A DNA stretch of 64,000 nucleotides from an uncultured Mycobacteriaceae bacterium (GTDB lineage Bacteria > Actinomycetota > Actinomycetes > Mycobacteriales > Mycobacteriaceae). Location of the stretch: contig CADEGF010000011.1 of the NCBI GenBank assembly GCA_902826815.1, positions 30,719-94,718 of the forward strand, written 5' to 3'. Of this stretch, positions 55,442-64,000 are shown in pieces. The notes under the pieces were generated by a model. That model was not told the DNA's origin and ran no database searches. It saw only the letters and a list, made by a program, of their open reading frames with translations. The position numbers were made by a program, and so were the translations under genes. The number at the start of each line of letters is the position of its first letter. The stretch's first letter is position 1.

Positions 55442-57133
55442 GTGGAACTCATCCTCGTGGTCGTCGGAGCCATCGTCGTCACCGCTATGGCGCATCGGCG
55501 CGGGCTGGAACCCGCCCTGGTCATCGTGGTCATCGGCATCGCCGTGTCGTTCCTGCCCGGATTCGAGGCGCCCGAACTGGATTCGCACATCCTGTTGTCG
55601 GTCGTGCTGCCGCCGCTGCTGTACTCGGCCGCGCTGGACTTCTCGTTCCCGACGTTCTTGCGCAATATCCGGCCGATCCTCGGCCTCGGCGTCGGCCTGG
55701 TCGTGGTCACCGCGTTTTCCGTGGCGATGGTGTCGTCGTGGCTGGTGGTCGTTCCGCTGTCGTTCGCCACGGCGCTGGTGCTCGGCGCGATCGTGGCGCC
55801 GCCCGACGCCGTCACGGCGGTGGCGGTGGGCCGCAAGCTCGGCCTGCCGAAGCGCGTGATGGCCATCCTGACGGGCGAGAGCCTCATCAACGACGCCGCC
55901 GCGCTGACGCTGTTCTCGGTCGCGGTGGCTCAGGTCGCGGGCACCCACACCTTCATCGAGAACCCGTTTCTGTTGTTCGGCTATAGCGCCTTCGTCGGCC
56001 CGTTGGTGGGCGCCGCGCTCGGGTACGTGACGCTGTGGATTCGGCGGCGACTGGCCAGCCCGGGCCTGGAGACCGTGCAGGGACTCGTCGTTCCTTTCGC
56101 GGCGTTCATCTGCGCAGAGGAAATCCACGCGTCGGGTGTGCTCGCGGTCGTCGTCGCGGGCTTCATCGTCGGCAACGGAAGGCTGGGCGCCGGTTATCAG
56201 ACGCGGCTGCAGGAACGGTATGTGTGGAACTCGGTCGACGTCCTGCTGGAAGCGTTCGTATTCGCCTACATCGGCCTGCATCTGCGTTTCGTGCTGGAGG
56301 ATCTGCGCGAGACGCATGAGTCGCTGACGCAGGTGGCCGTCGGGTCGGTGATCGTGTTGCTGATCGTTCTGGTGATCCGGCCACTGTCGGTGTTCGCGAT
56401 ATTCGGCCGCAACAAGCTGTCCTCGCACGTGGGGAGCCGCCTGAGCGTGCCGGTGCCGGCGGCTGGCGGTCGCGGGGCTCTCGGCGCGCGTCGACGGTCG
56501 AAACCGCAGGGCAAGTGGCGTTCTCGGATCGACCGAAGGCCGTTGAATTGGCGGGAAAGCGTCGTGGTGTCGTGGACCGGTATGCGCGGCGTGGTGACTT
56601 TGGCTGCGGCAGCGGCGATTCCAGTGACGACGGTCTCCGGCGAGCCGTTTCCCGAGCGGTCGATGATCCAGGCGATTGCGTTCGTCGTCAGCGTCGGCAC
56701 CCTGTTGATTCAGGGGTGGACGCTGCCGCTGCTGATCCGGCGACTGCATCTGTCGAGGTTCAGCGACGACCATGCCGCCGACCGCGAGGAGGAGCTGAAA
56801 GCCGAACGCGTGGTGCACGATGCGGCCGACGACGTGTTGGCCGAATTCCGGGCCAATCCGCCGGAGGGGATGGATCCGCGGGTGCTCGCCGAGATCCGCG
56901 CCGTCGTCGCGCGGCACTCGCAGGACGCCGACGAAATGCCAGATCCCGACGCGCATACGAAGCGGTCCGAGGTGTTCTCGGCGCTGTATCGCGACGTGCT
57001 GGTGGCGCAGCGGACGGTGTTGATCGAGGAACGCGACGCCGGCCGCATCGAGGACGAAGCGGTGCGCGCGATGTTGGAGCGGCTCGACCTTCAGGAGGCC
57101 GGTGTGTCAGCGCGCCTGGAGAGCCGGCTCTGA
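55442..57133 (+). CDS. Na+/H+ antiporter, CPA1 family
   Basis: 563 aa with about 12 TM helices then a cytoplasmic C-terminal domain. Seen: VVLPPLLYSAALDFSF, IVAPPDAVTAVAVGRK, and the ion-binding motif GESLINDAAALTLFSVA (Asn-Asp pair typical of electroneutral exchangers), plus SWTGMRGVVTLAAAAAIP. Resembles Rv2287/YjcE. Exchanges Na+ or K+ for H+ for pH and salt homeostasis. GTG start at 55442. Ends at a hairpin shared with copy A of the repeat family, facing the convergent next gene. Confidence 0.92.
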   Translation: MELILVVVGAIVVTAMAHRRGLEPALVIVVIGIAVSFLPGFEAPELDSHILLSVVLPPLLYSAALDFSFPTFLRNIRPILGLGVGLVVVTAFSVAMVSSWLVVVPLSFATALVLGAIVAPPDAVTAVAVGRKLGLPKRVMAILTGESLINDAAALTLFSVAVAQVAGTHTFIENPFLLFGYSAFVGPLVGAALGYVTLWIRRRLASPGLETVQGLVVPFAAFICAEEIHASGVLAVVVAGFIVGNGRLGAGYQTRLQERYVWNSVDVLLEAFVFAYIGLHLRFVLEDLRETHESLTQVAVGSVIVLLIVLVIRPLSVFAIFGRNKLSSHVGSRLSVPVPAAGGRGALGARRRSKPQGKWRSRIDRRPLNWRESVVVSWTGMRGVVTLAAAAAIPVTTVSGEPFPERSMIQAIAFVVSVGTLLIQGWTLPLLIRRLHLSRFSDDHAADREEELKAERVVHDAADDVLAEFRANPPEGMDPRVLAEIRAVVARHSQDADEMPDPDAHTKRSEVFSALYRDVLVAQRTVLIEERDAGRIEDEAVRAMLERLDLQEAGVSARLESRL

Positions 57134-57140
57134 CGTTCGC

Positions 57141-57198
57141 CGAGCAGACGCAAAAGTACCCCAAAACCGCTGTTAGCGGGTGCTTTTGCGTCTGCTCG
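57141..57198. terminator. Inverted repeat between convergent genes (copy B), bidirectional terminator
   Basis: CGAGCAGACGCAAAAG (57141-57156) and CTTTTGCGTCTGCTCG (57183-57198) form a perfect 16-bp stem that continues as ACCC/GGGT after one mismatch. With AAAA/TTTT at the inner part and location between two convergent genes, it should stop transcription from both sides. The 13-bp core is shared with the repeat at 45412-45497. Confidence 0.75.
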
Positions 57199-57208
57199 CG
57201 GTGAGAAG

Positions 57209-58045
57209 TTAAAAGCCGCCGAAGTCTCCACCGAAGTCGCCGCCACCGAAGTCGCCACCGCCCCAGCCGCCGCTGTCGCCGCCGCCCCAGCTGTCGCCAC
57301 CCCAGCCGCCTCCGTCGCCGCCACCCATATCGCCGCCGCCGTCGCCGTAATCGCCGCCGTCCTGCCCCGCGTCGAAACCGTCGCCATAGCCGTCGCCGTA
57401 ACCACTTTCGAAGCCCTGCGCGTCATAGCCGACACCGCCCATGCCTGAGAACAGTGCGCTGAACAGGAACACAGAACCGACACCCCATGCGCCGGCGACC
57501 AACGCGGGCTTCCACCAGGGCTCGGAGTACCAGCCGGCCGGTACGGGTCTGCCCGCGACGCGGCCGCCCGGGTAGTAGTTCGGGGTGCGCTCGGTCGGAT
57601 TGGGCGACGCCTCGATCTGGCGGCCTTCGAATTCGACGCGTCGGTCCTCGGTGACCGTGCCCGCGGACTTCTGCCCGCTGAGCGTCTCGAGTTCTGGTCC
57701 GGGGTCCATGCCCATCGCGGTGCGGGCGGCGCGGACGTAGTAGAGGCCCTCCAACGCGCTTTCCTTCGCGAGCAGCGCCTGCTTGGCCGTGGTGGCCTGT
57801 TCGATCTGCCCGCCCGCGGCGGTGAACCGTTCCGATGCGTCGGCGAGGGCCTGCTTGGACGCATCGTCGGTACCGGACAGGTTGAGGACCTGGCCGCCCA
57901 GGCGATCGATGGTGCGACGCGCATCGGCCTTCGCGTCGGCCAGTGAGGTGGCGTTTCGGTTGGCTGAATTGCGCGACGCGCTCCAGACAACCAGGCCGAT
58001 CGCGCCGACAACAACAATGATGAGCACGAGCAAGAAGCCGTCCAT
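57209..58045 (-). CDS. Membrane-anchored protein with Gly/Asp/Trp-rich tail
   Basis: 278 aa. N-terminal TM helix MDGFLLVLIIVVVGAIGLVV, a coiled-coil-like region (residues 25-110, ATSLADAKADARRTIDRLGG), a second hydrophobic segment PALVAGAWGVGSVFLFSALF and a 70-residue tail of G-G-G-D/F/W repeats ending in FGGF. Such layout is seen in TPM/DUF1542-type mycobacterial envelope proteins; function unknown. ATG 58045 taken as start; GTG 58063 would add six residues. Confidence 0.75.
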   Translation of the reverse strand: MDGFLLVLIIVVVGAIGLVVWSASRNSANRNATSLADAKADARRTIDRLGGQVLNLSGTDDASKQALADASERFTAAGGQIEQATTAKQALLAKESALEGLYYVRAARTAMGMDPGPELETLSGQKSAGTVTEDRRVEFEGRQIEASPNPTERTPNYYPGGRVAGRPVPAGWYSEPWWKPALVAGAWGVGSVFLFSALFSGMGGVGYDAQGFESGYGDGYGDGFDAGQDGGDYGDGGGDMGGGDGGGWGGDSWGGGDSGGWGGGDFGGGDFGGDFGGF

Positions 58046-58090
58046 GGCGACCAGCGTACTCACAGGAAAGTGCGGTGCCGGGGCCGTGAA

Positions 58091-59281
58091 CTAATCGCTG
58101 GTTACGCCCAGAGCGGAGTAGACGGCGTCGGACAGGGCGACGCTGCGGGGATCGGCGTTGCACTTGGTGGCGTCGAACTTGTTCATGACGTAGGCGTAGC
58201 CGATGCGGTGTTCGAGATCGACGAAGCCGAAGCTGCCGCCTGAGCCGCCATGGCCGAACGTCTGCGTGTTCGGGCCGTTCAGGCCGCGTTGATTGAGCAT
58301 GTAGCCCAGGCCCCAGCCGTGATCGGCGACGCGCTGACCGAGGACGAGATCGGTGTCGAAGCCGCCCTGCGAGACCCGGCATTTCTCCATGTGCTCGTAG
58401 CTGAGCAGCTTGCCCTGGGCGAGCGCGTTGTAGAAGGTCGCGAGCCCGAGCGCGGAGACGTGCGCGTTGGTGGACGGGAACTCAGCGGTGCGCCAAGCGG
58501 TGATGTCGGTGGAGCCGAGTTCGTCGTCGGGGATGAAGCCCATGGCGACGGAGAAAGCGGCCATCGGGTGCTCGCTGATGCTCGTCGGGTAGCCGGGCGC
58601 GCCGCCGTTGGCGAGGACGTCGCGAATGTGGGGCTTGTCGACCATCTCGGCGCAGCGATGATGCTGGGTCTCGGGCAGGCCGATGTGCGCGTCGATGCCG
58701 AGCGGTTCGGCGATTTCTCGGCGCAGGTATTCGCCGAGGGTGCGGCCGGTGACGCGGCGGACGATCTCGCCGAGGATGAAGCCGAAACTCACCATGTGAT
58801 AGCCCTGCGCGGTGTCCGGCTCCCACCACGGTTCGGCCTCGGCGATGTGCCGGCACACCCAGTTCCAGTCGAGTGTCTCCGACGGCGTGAGCCGAATGCG
58901 GGGGCCGATGACGCCGGAGCGGTGTCCCAGCACCATCGCGACGGTGATGTCCTGCTTCCCGGCCTGGGCGAATTCGGGCCAGTAGTCGGCGACGGGGGAG
59001 TGCAGGTCGAGTTCGCCGCGGTCGGCGAGCAGGTGAATGCAGGTGCTGGTCAACGCTTTTGAGCCGGAGAAGATGCTGGCGAGGGTGTCCTGTTGCCAGG
59101 GGTCTTGCTCGGTGTTGCTGGTGCCGCCCCAGAGGTTGACGGCGAGGTGCCCGTCGACCCAGACGGCGACGGCCGCGCCAACTTCGTCGCGTTCGCGGAA
59201 GTTGGTTTCGAAAGCGTCGCGGACGCGTTCGAATTTGGGGGAGCATGAGCCGTTGACGGTGACTCGCAGACGATCGTTCAC
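58091..59281 (-). CDS. Serine hydrolase of the beta-lactamase / class C esterase fold (LipE/EstB-like)
   Basis: 396 aa. Seen: nucleophile motif IFSGSKALTSTCIHLLADRG (S-x-x-K), YHMVSFGFILGEIVRRVTGR (Tyr of the YxN-type motif) and a C-terminal TFGHGGSGGSFGFVD corresponding to the third K/H-T/S-G motif. Mycobacteria have many such esterases acting on short-chain esters. GTG 59281 has AGGAGG 3 nt upstream and gives the family length; the frame is open further upstream but without coding features. No signal peptide. Convergence and a 27-nt gap separate it from the preceding protein's start. Confidence 0.82.
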   Translation of the reverse strand: MNDRLRVTVNGSCSPKFERVRDAFETNFRERDEVGAAVAVWVDGHLAVNLWGGTSNTEQDPWQQDTLASIFSGSKALTSTCIHLLADRGELDLHSPVADYWPEFAQAGKQDITVAMVLGHRSGVIGPRIRLTPSETLDWNWVCRHIAEAEPWWEPDTAQGYHMVSFGFILGEIVRRVTGRTLGEYLRREIAEPLGIDAHIGLPETQHHRCAEMVDKPHIRDVLANGGAPGYPTSISEHPMAAFSVAMGFIPDDELGSTDITAWRTAEFPSTNAHVSALGLATFYNALAQGKLLSYEHMEKCRVSQGGFDTDLVLGQRVADHGWGLGYMLNQRGLNGPNTQTFGHGGSGGSFGFVDLEHRIGYAYVMNKFDATKCNADPRSVALSDAVYSALGVTSD

Positions 59282-59839
59282 GAGCCTCCTGACGATGACG
59301 CGTTTCGCCAGTGTGGCAGTCTCGCCCTCCGATGCGGCTACGAGAACGCTGTGATTCGGTTGCAGTTCGGTCGCGGCACCGTAGTCGCTTTCGGGCGCAG
59401 CGGACGACAGGTTCTTTAAGGGTTCAATGAGAATATTATCGCCTGCGTCAATCAATTTGCTGAACCAAACCTCCGAGTATGTGAATTCGGCGAATACCGT
59501 TTCGTTTGCTGTACCTTCGAGCTAAAGAGACTACGTTGCCAACGGCAGCAAAGCCCGCGTTCAGAAGGATGAATCCAAGCGCATCTGGACCACTGAACTG
59601 GCTGGAAACGGCATTTGCTTCCCACGGTCAGTTGTTTGCTTCCGCACGGCCGAGCGACGTCGCTGCGCAAACCGAAGACCATTCAACAATTTACCGTAGC
59701 TAACAGCACCGAAAAATCGTTTGCTGCATTCGCTCATTGTCCTGCCCGCCGCGGTGCCAAGCTCCACGTTGTTCGGATGGCCAATTCGAACACGGTGTGC
59801 GGGACGTGAAACCGCCGCCATACCTTGTCGGGAGGCGTC
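59282..59839. other. 558-bp low-GC intergenic region upstream of the giant secreted protein
   Basis: Noticeably lower GC than its surroundings. The word TTTGCT recurs at about 59505, 59614, 59635 and 59720, twice as TTTGCTTCC. Short open frames exist on both strands but none has a ribosome binding site or recognisable product. Probably promoter/regulatory DNA for both divergent genes. Confidence 0.4.
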
Positions 59840-62800
59840 ATGTCGTTGTCAGCCGATCAAACTTCCAGGCCGCGTGGCTCGAGTTCGTCTCTGCGTTACG
59901 CCCGCTATGTCGGCCGTGTGGGCGCGTTGGCGGTTTCTCTCGGGGTGGGGTTCGCCGTGGCGACGACGCCCGGTGTTGCCTACGCCGACGATTCGACGGA
60001 CTCGACAACGAACACGTCGCCATCGCCGAGCTCGCCCGCGACATCGGACGAGGCCGTATCTGTGTCGACATCGTCGACCGCGGCGACTCCGAGCTCAACG
60101 CAGGGCGCGGGCCAAAGCCGCCGATCGGAACGCAATCGCATCCTTCGGGTGTTCGGCGCGAGCCCGCGCAACTTGACTCGCCCTGCGAGAAACGACCATT
60201 CGACGACACCGCCCCGAAACAGTGATGAGGCGACGAACGACAGCGTCAGCGGAACAGTCGATGAGACCGACAACGGGGTGGTGGCCGAGGAGAACACCAG
60301 CGCCGCAGGCAACGACAATGCAACGGCAGCCAGCTCCGCATTGCCTGCTCGCGATGCCGGTCGTACAACCAGCCGACGGACGGCGAAAGATATTGTGCAG
60401 CAGGCGGTATCGCCTCGACGAATTCAAGCGGCCCAGCCTCTTCGTTGGTCGGGTATGCACGCGTCGGCGCCGACAGCGCGATCAACGGTCGACAACTCGG
60501 TATCCAACGCGGCTGTCCACTCACCGTCGGCGACGACAAATTCGGCAACCGTCACCAGCCAATCACCTACGACCAGAACCGCGGCTACTTCCGCGGGCCC
60601 GGCGGCGATCACGTCGACGCCGACGGTGACACCGGTTCCGGTGACACGGGTCGTGCAACCCGTATCCCTGGTATCGGGCTTCCTCGCCGCCGTCGGTCTT
60701 GCGCCGTCGCTGACATCGCCCGCGACGCCGTCACCCGCGCCGGCGAGCTTCGTCTGGACTGTGCTCGCGTTCGTCCGGCGTGAGATCGAGCAGGTTCAAC
60801 GCACGTACCTCAACCGCACACCGCATGCCGTCGCCGACCGAGTGACGACCGCCGAACAGACATCCCTCACCTTCGACCCGCGCCGAAACGACAGGGACGA
60901 CGACACCCTGACCATCACCGGGGTGGACACGTCCGGCACCCACGGCACCGTGGCCACTGACGGAACCACGATCACCTACACCCCGAACGCCGATACGAAC
61001 GCGCTCGGTGCCGGCGAAACCGTAACGGACACTTTCACCTACACCGTCAGCGACGCCAACAGCCCGGCGCACCTGCACGGCCTGTTCGGTCTTTTCAGCC
61101 GCGGACATTCGGATACGGCAACCGTGACGGTCACCATCACGGGCGTCAACGACGCGCCGAGGGTCGTGGATGACTCCTACACCACCGCTTCCACCGCCCC
61201 GCTGACACGCGGGGTGTTGGACAACGACAGCGACGTCGACGGGGATGCGCTTACTGCGACCCTGGTCACCGGCAACGATGCGGACAAGGGGACGTTGGTT
61301 TTCAATTCTGACGGCACGTTCACCTACACGCCGAAGGCGGATTTCAGCGGTACCGACAGCTTCACCTACGAAGCCTCCGATGGGGTCCTGACATCGCCCG
61401 GAACCGTGACGATAACGGTGAACGCCCCTCCGGAGGTGACGCTTACAGCTAGCACCGCGGATCCGGCGACCGGGCAGTTCACCGTCACGGTCTCCTACCG
61501 CGATTCCGCGGCCGACAACGTCACGGTGACTCGAAATACCCCAGGAGATTTTCAAGAAGTCGCCGCGTTCATCGTCGTCGGCTCCGACGGCGTCACGCAG
61601 TCGCAAAGTTCGAGCACCCTCTACGAGCCCACCCCCGAGGCGCGGCTCGCCGCCTTTAACGGCACAGGTCCGACCTTCGAGACGTGGACCGTCACCGTCA
61701 GCGACGGCGTGAACACGGTGACGCGTACGGTCGACGTTCCAATCAGTCCAGCCAGTACGCCGGTCTCTGGCGTCACCGTCGGGACACCAGACTCCACGAA
61801 CGGCGCTGTCGCCATTGATATTGGGTACCTACAGAACGCCTCCGCCTCGCCGACGATTATCACGTCTGACGTCCAGCACGGCGAACTGGCCCTGACGACA
61901 CAAACGATTACATCTGACGGCGTCACCACCAGCGTGTCCAACGAGTACACCTACACGCCAACCCCGCAGGCACGAACCGATGCCTACAACGGCGGGCCCG
62001 ACTCCGAGACTGTGACGTTCACCGTCGACGGCCAGTCGTTCACCGTCACCGTGCCGATCGATCCGGCGCCGGCGGTCGTCACCGGCACCATCGGGGGAAC
62101 CGGTGCCGACGGGGAGCCGATTCTGAACAACCCGGTCGATGTCGACGTCTCAACCGACGGCGACCACGGGGTGATCACCGATGCCGACGGTGGCTTGACG
62201 ATCATCGACCGCGACGAGGACGGCTTCGGCTGGACCGTCGGCCCCGGCGTCAATGTCGGTGATGTCACGGGTGGTTTGGCCGTCGACCTGGATGCGGCGT
62301 ATGTCGGTGGGCAAGATGCCACCGGAGGGGGCCGCATCTCGGTGGTCGATCTGGACTCCGGGCAAGTGGAGCGAGTCGACGGCCTGGCGGACGTCGGCGT
62401 TGGCGCCGTGACCGATGTGGGCCTCGACCGTTGGGCAGGGGGCCGGTTCGGAAACGTGTGGGCCGTGGACGCGGACGGAACCCTTGTCGAGGTCGACGCG
62501 GAAACGCGAACGGTAGTCAGAAGCGTTGAGACGCAGCGCCTCCAAGAATTGGGCACAAGCTTGACGGCCGTTGCCGCCCCCACCCGAAGCGTGCTTGCGG
62601 TGGCACCCGGCGCGAGCAAGGTCTACGTCGCGACAGGCGGAAGGATTACGGCCGTCCAGAGCCGTCGGGTAGCCGCAGCGCGCCTCAGCGCGGATGCGGG
62701 AGCCACCGAAACCGACGTTCTGGAAGTCGACCGGGCAATCGATGTTGACGGCGAGGTGACTGGGCTCGAGGTCAGCGCGGACGGACGCACTCTCTACGCG

Positions 62801-63874
62801 ACCGTTGTGAGGGATTCTGCGGAAGCCGAGCTAATCGCTTACGACGCACGGACGCTGGAACGAGTCAGGAGCGTCAGCGTCGGCACGAACGCACGTGCCT
62901 TGGCCATCAGTGACGACGGCAATCGCGCGTATGTCACCGGGGGTCGATCAGTGGCAGTGGTCGATCTTCAGACCCTTGCCGTTGTCCGGGACATCGACAC
63001 AGGGTCGGCAACGGCCGTGGCGTTCGTCCCGGGTCGCGACACGATATTGGTGACCAACCCGACCACCAACTCCGTCTCGGTGATCAGCAACCCGTTCAAT
63101 GCACCGACGGTCGCGAACGCCGACACGGCGACGACGGGCGAGGACAATTCCGTCGTCATCAACGTGCTGGCCAACGACACCAATGCCGGAGGGGCCGTGG
63201 ACGACTTGTCACCGACGGTCGTCGCCGGCCCGGCCAACGGGACGGTGACGGTCAACGACGAGGACGGCACGCTCAGGTACACGCCTAATGCGAACTTCCA
63301 CGGGACAGATACCTTCAGTTATACGGTCACTGGCGGAAGCTCCAATGCCGCACCGACATCCGTCACTGTGACAATTACGCCGGCGATCACAACTGAACTC
63401 TCCTGGAACGCCAACCCGGCTGATCTGGATGCGCATCTGATCGGGCCTTCCGCGACCGAAGGCGGACCGGGATTCCATGTCTATTACGCGAGCAGTACGT
63501 ACAACGTGGACGGCACTGTGGGAGGTAGTGCAGAGCGGGCCGCATTGCTGGTCTCGGACGACACGGATGGCAATGGTCCAGAGGTCATCGAGGTCAACAC
63601 GAGGACGCCCGGCGAGTATGTCTACTACGTCCACAAGTACGCGGGGGAGGGGAGCTTGGCCGGGTCCGGAGCGGAGGTCGCCGTCGAAGACCCGAGCACT
63701 GGACTGTCGAGGACATTCACCGTCGATCCTGAAAGCGCCGGGACGTACTGGGCGGTGTTCAAGATGACGGTTTCCGACAGTGGGGCGGTCACGATCACGG
63801 AGCTCAATACCTACGGAGACACGGCGCCGACGGTGTCGGGCAGCTCGCCGCATGGCTCCTCGATGACGGCCTGA
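59840..63874 (+). CDS. Giant secreted cadherin-like / beta-propeller protein
   Basis: 1,344 aa. Signal peptide ending near AYA-DD (residue 49). Then about 230 residues of Ser/Thr/Ala-rich linker, a Pro-rich hydrophobic part, cadherin-like domains at about 330-440 and 441-531 (NDAPRVVDDSYTT, LDNDSDVDGDALTATLV, DFSGTDSFTYEASDG), two Ig-like segments to 750, a beta-propeller with YVTN-type blades at about 770-1085, another cadherin-like domain (1088-1183) and a C-terminal DUF2135-like beta domain (LSWNANPADLDAHLIGP, 1186-1323). DxDxD motifs suggest Ca2+ binding. No LPXTG or TM anchor. GGGAGG 4 nt before ATG 59840. Likely adhesion or envelope function (inference). Confidence 0.85.
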   Translation: MSLSADQTSRPRGSSSSLRYARYVGRVGALAVSLGVGFAVATTPGVAYADDSTDSTTNTSPSPSSPATSDEAVSVSTSSTAATPSSTQGAGQSRRSERNRILRVFGASPRNLTRPARNDHSTTPPRNSDEATNDSVSGTVDETDNGVVAEENTSAAGNDNATAASSALPARDAGRTTSRRTAKDIVQQAVSPRRIQAAQPLRWSGMHASAPTARSTVDNSVSNAAVHSPSATTNSATVTSQSPTTRTAATSAGPAAITSTPTVTPVPVTRVVQPVSLVSGFLAAVGLAPSLTSPATPSPAPASFVWTVLAFVRREIEQVQRTYLNRTPHAVADRVTTAEQTSLTFDPRRNDRDDDTLTITGVDTSGTHGTVATDGTTITYTPNADTNALGAGETVTDTFTYTVSDANSPAHLHGLFGLFSRGHSDTATVTVTITGVNDAPRVVDDSYTTASTAPLTRGVLDNDSDVDGDALTATLVTGNDADKGTLVFNSDGTFTYTPKADFSGTDSFTYEASDGVLTSPGTVTITVNAPPEVTLTASTADPATGQFTVTVSYRDSAADNVTVTRNTPGDFQEVAAFIVVGSDGVTQSQSSSTLYEPTPEARLAAFNGTGPTFETWTVTVSDGVNTVTRTVDVPISPASTPVSGVTVGTPDSTNGAVAIDIGYLQNASASPTIITSDVQHGELALTTQTITSDGVTTSVSNEYTYTPTPQARTDAYNGGPDSETVTFTVDGQSFTVTVPIDPAPAVVTGTIGGTGADGEPILNNPVDVDVSTDGDHGVITDADGGLTIIDRDEDGFGWTVGPGVNVGDVTGGLAVDLDAAYVGGQDATGGGRISVVDLDSGQVERVDGLADVGVGAVTDVGLDRWAGGRFGNVWAVDADGTLVEVDAETRTVVRSVETQRLQELGTSLTAVAAPTRSVLAVAPGASKVYVATGGRITAVQSRRVAAARLSADAGATETDVLEVDRAIDVDGEVTGLEVSADGRTLYATVVRDSAEAELIAYDARTLERVRSVSVGTNARALAISDDGNRAYVTGGRSVAVVDLQTLAVVRDIDTGSATAVAFVPGRDTILVTNPTTNSVSVISNPFNAPTVANADTATTGEDNSVVINVLANDTNAGGAVDDLSPTVVAGPANGTVTVNDEDGTLRYTPNANFHGTDTFSYTVTGGSSNAAPTSVTVTITPAITTELSWNANPADLDAHLIGPSATEGGPGFHVYYASSTYNVDGTVGGSAERAALLVSDDTDGNGPEVIEVNTRTPGEYVYYVHKYAGEGSLAGSGAEVAVEDPSTGLSRTFTVDPESAGTYWAVFKMTVSDSGAVTITELNTYGDTAPTVSGSSPHGSSMTA

Positions 63875-63908
63875 TCGCTTAAGGCGCAGGCGCAGAATCG
63901 GAGTTGGC

Positions 63909-63930
63909 GTGCGCCCGTTACGGCGGGCAT
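63909..63930 (+). terminator. Weak hairpin after the giant secreted protein gene
   Basis: GCCCG (63913-63917), 6-nt loop, CGGGC (63924-63928), extendable by a few pairs with one bulge. Placed between convergent coding ends; no T tract. Confidence 0.3.
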
Positions 63931-63933
63931 GCC

Positions 63934-63999
63934 CTAGGGGTCAGGGAAAAGCTGCGGAAAATGCTCGTGCAGTCGCGATCGCAGGCTGTCCTCAGGTGT
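63934..63999 (-). CDS. C-terminal end of a gene entering from the right edge
   Basis: On the minus strand the last 21 codons before TAG (63936-63934) read TPEDSLRSRLHEHFPQLFPD then P, a plausible soluble C-terminus with normal composition for the window. The rest lies outside. No family can be named; it could also be chance. Confidence 0.3.
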   Translation of the reverse strand, partial: TPEDSLRSRLHEHFPQLFPDP

Positions 64000-64000
64000 G

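Noticed and set aside
55343-56956. 537-codon antisense open frame across the antiporter gene
   Set aside because: Arg/His/Gln-rich shadow of a membrane protein gene; antiporter motifs on the plus strand are decisive.

Overview
The window looks like chromosome from a fast-growing mycobacterium (Mycolicibacterium type). The DNA is GC-rich. It holds a WS/DGAT acyltransferase, PlsC and PlsB2, a 1,614-residue NAD-glutamate dehydrogenase, the truncated haemoglobin GlbO, a mycothiol-linked CPWC reductase, and an EspC-like type VII secretion protein. From about 28.7 to 54.8 kb the order (WS/DGAT, plsC, plsB2, ssb, ettA, gdh, thioesterase, hypothetical, alpha-glucosidase, glbO, HNH, pepN, CPWC reductase, rpiB, nei) follows the M. 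tuberculosis Rv2484c-Rv2464c block as I remember it. No search was run.

Layout. (1) 1-3.4 kb, minus strand: an operon-like set of a [3Fe-4S] ferredoxin, a glutamine-synthetase-family gamma-glutamyl-amine ligase, a PuuD-like gamma-glutamyl hydrolase and an aldehyde dehydrogenase cut by the window edge. This is a gamma-glutamylated amine route, with an operator-like palindrome over its probable promoter. (2) 3.6-3.9 kb: tRNA-Arg(TCT), then a 129-bp fragment of the WS/DGAT gene. (3) 4.1-28.5 kb: an accessory catabolic island. Its left arm (4.4-7.6 kb, minus) encodes a flavoprotein, an RraA-type aldolase/decarboxylase and a Gfo/Idh/MocA oxidoreductase. Divergent from it (7.8-12.4 kb) are a DapA-family lyase, a D-tartrate-dehydratase-like enzyme, a permease and a LacI-type regulator. 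From 12.5 to 28.5 kb a tightly overlapped series of 16 genes mixes three hot-dog hydratases, a tartrate/malate dehydrogenase, an SDR, an aldehyde dehydrogenase, a crotonase, an HpaI aldolase and three CaiB/BaiF CoA-transferases with the five parts of one Opp/Dpp-type ABC importer. The WS/DGAT fragment on the left and the intact gene on the right form direct repeats exactly 25,038 bp apart around this island.

(4) 28.7-54.8 kb: conserved mycobacterial core, covering phospholipid/wax ester acyltransferases, a CtaG/CopD membrane protein, SSB, EttA, NAD-GDH, GlbO, two small genes that may encode cytochrome oxidase accessory subunits, PepN, the CPWC reductase behind a SigH-like promoter, RpiB and Nei. 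A degenerate EspC-like gene pair interrupts it at 53 kb. (5) 54.9-64 kb: a secreted Cys protein, a CPA1 Na+/H+ antiporter, a Gly/Asp-rich membrane protein, a beta-lactamase-fold esterase, and a 1,344-residue secreted protein made of cadherin-like domains, a beta-propeller and a DUF2135-like end.

Working idea for the island (inference): a hydroxylated or branched dicarboxylate is imported by the ABC system, activated by CoA-transferases, processed by hydratases, dehydrogenases and aldolases, and ends as oxaloacetate or pyruvate under LacI-type control. Non-coding signals worth attention are a hairpin that sequesters the gdh ribosome binding site, a 7-codon coupled upstream ORF before WS/DGAT, a shared inverted-repeat family in two convergent gene gaps, and candidate LacI operators.
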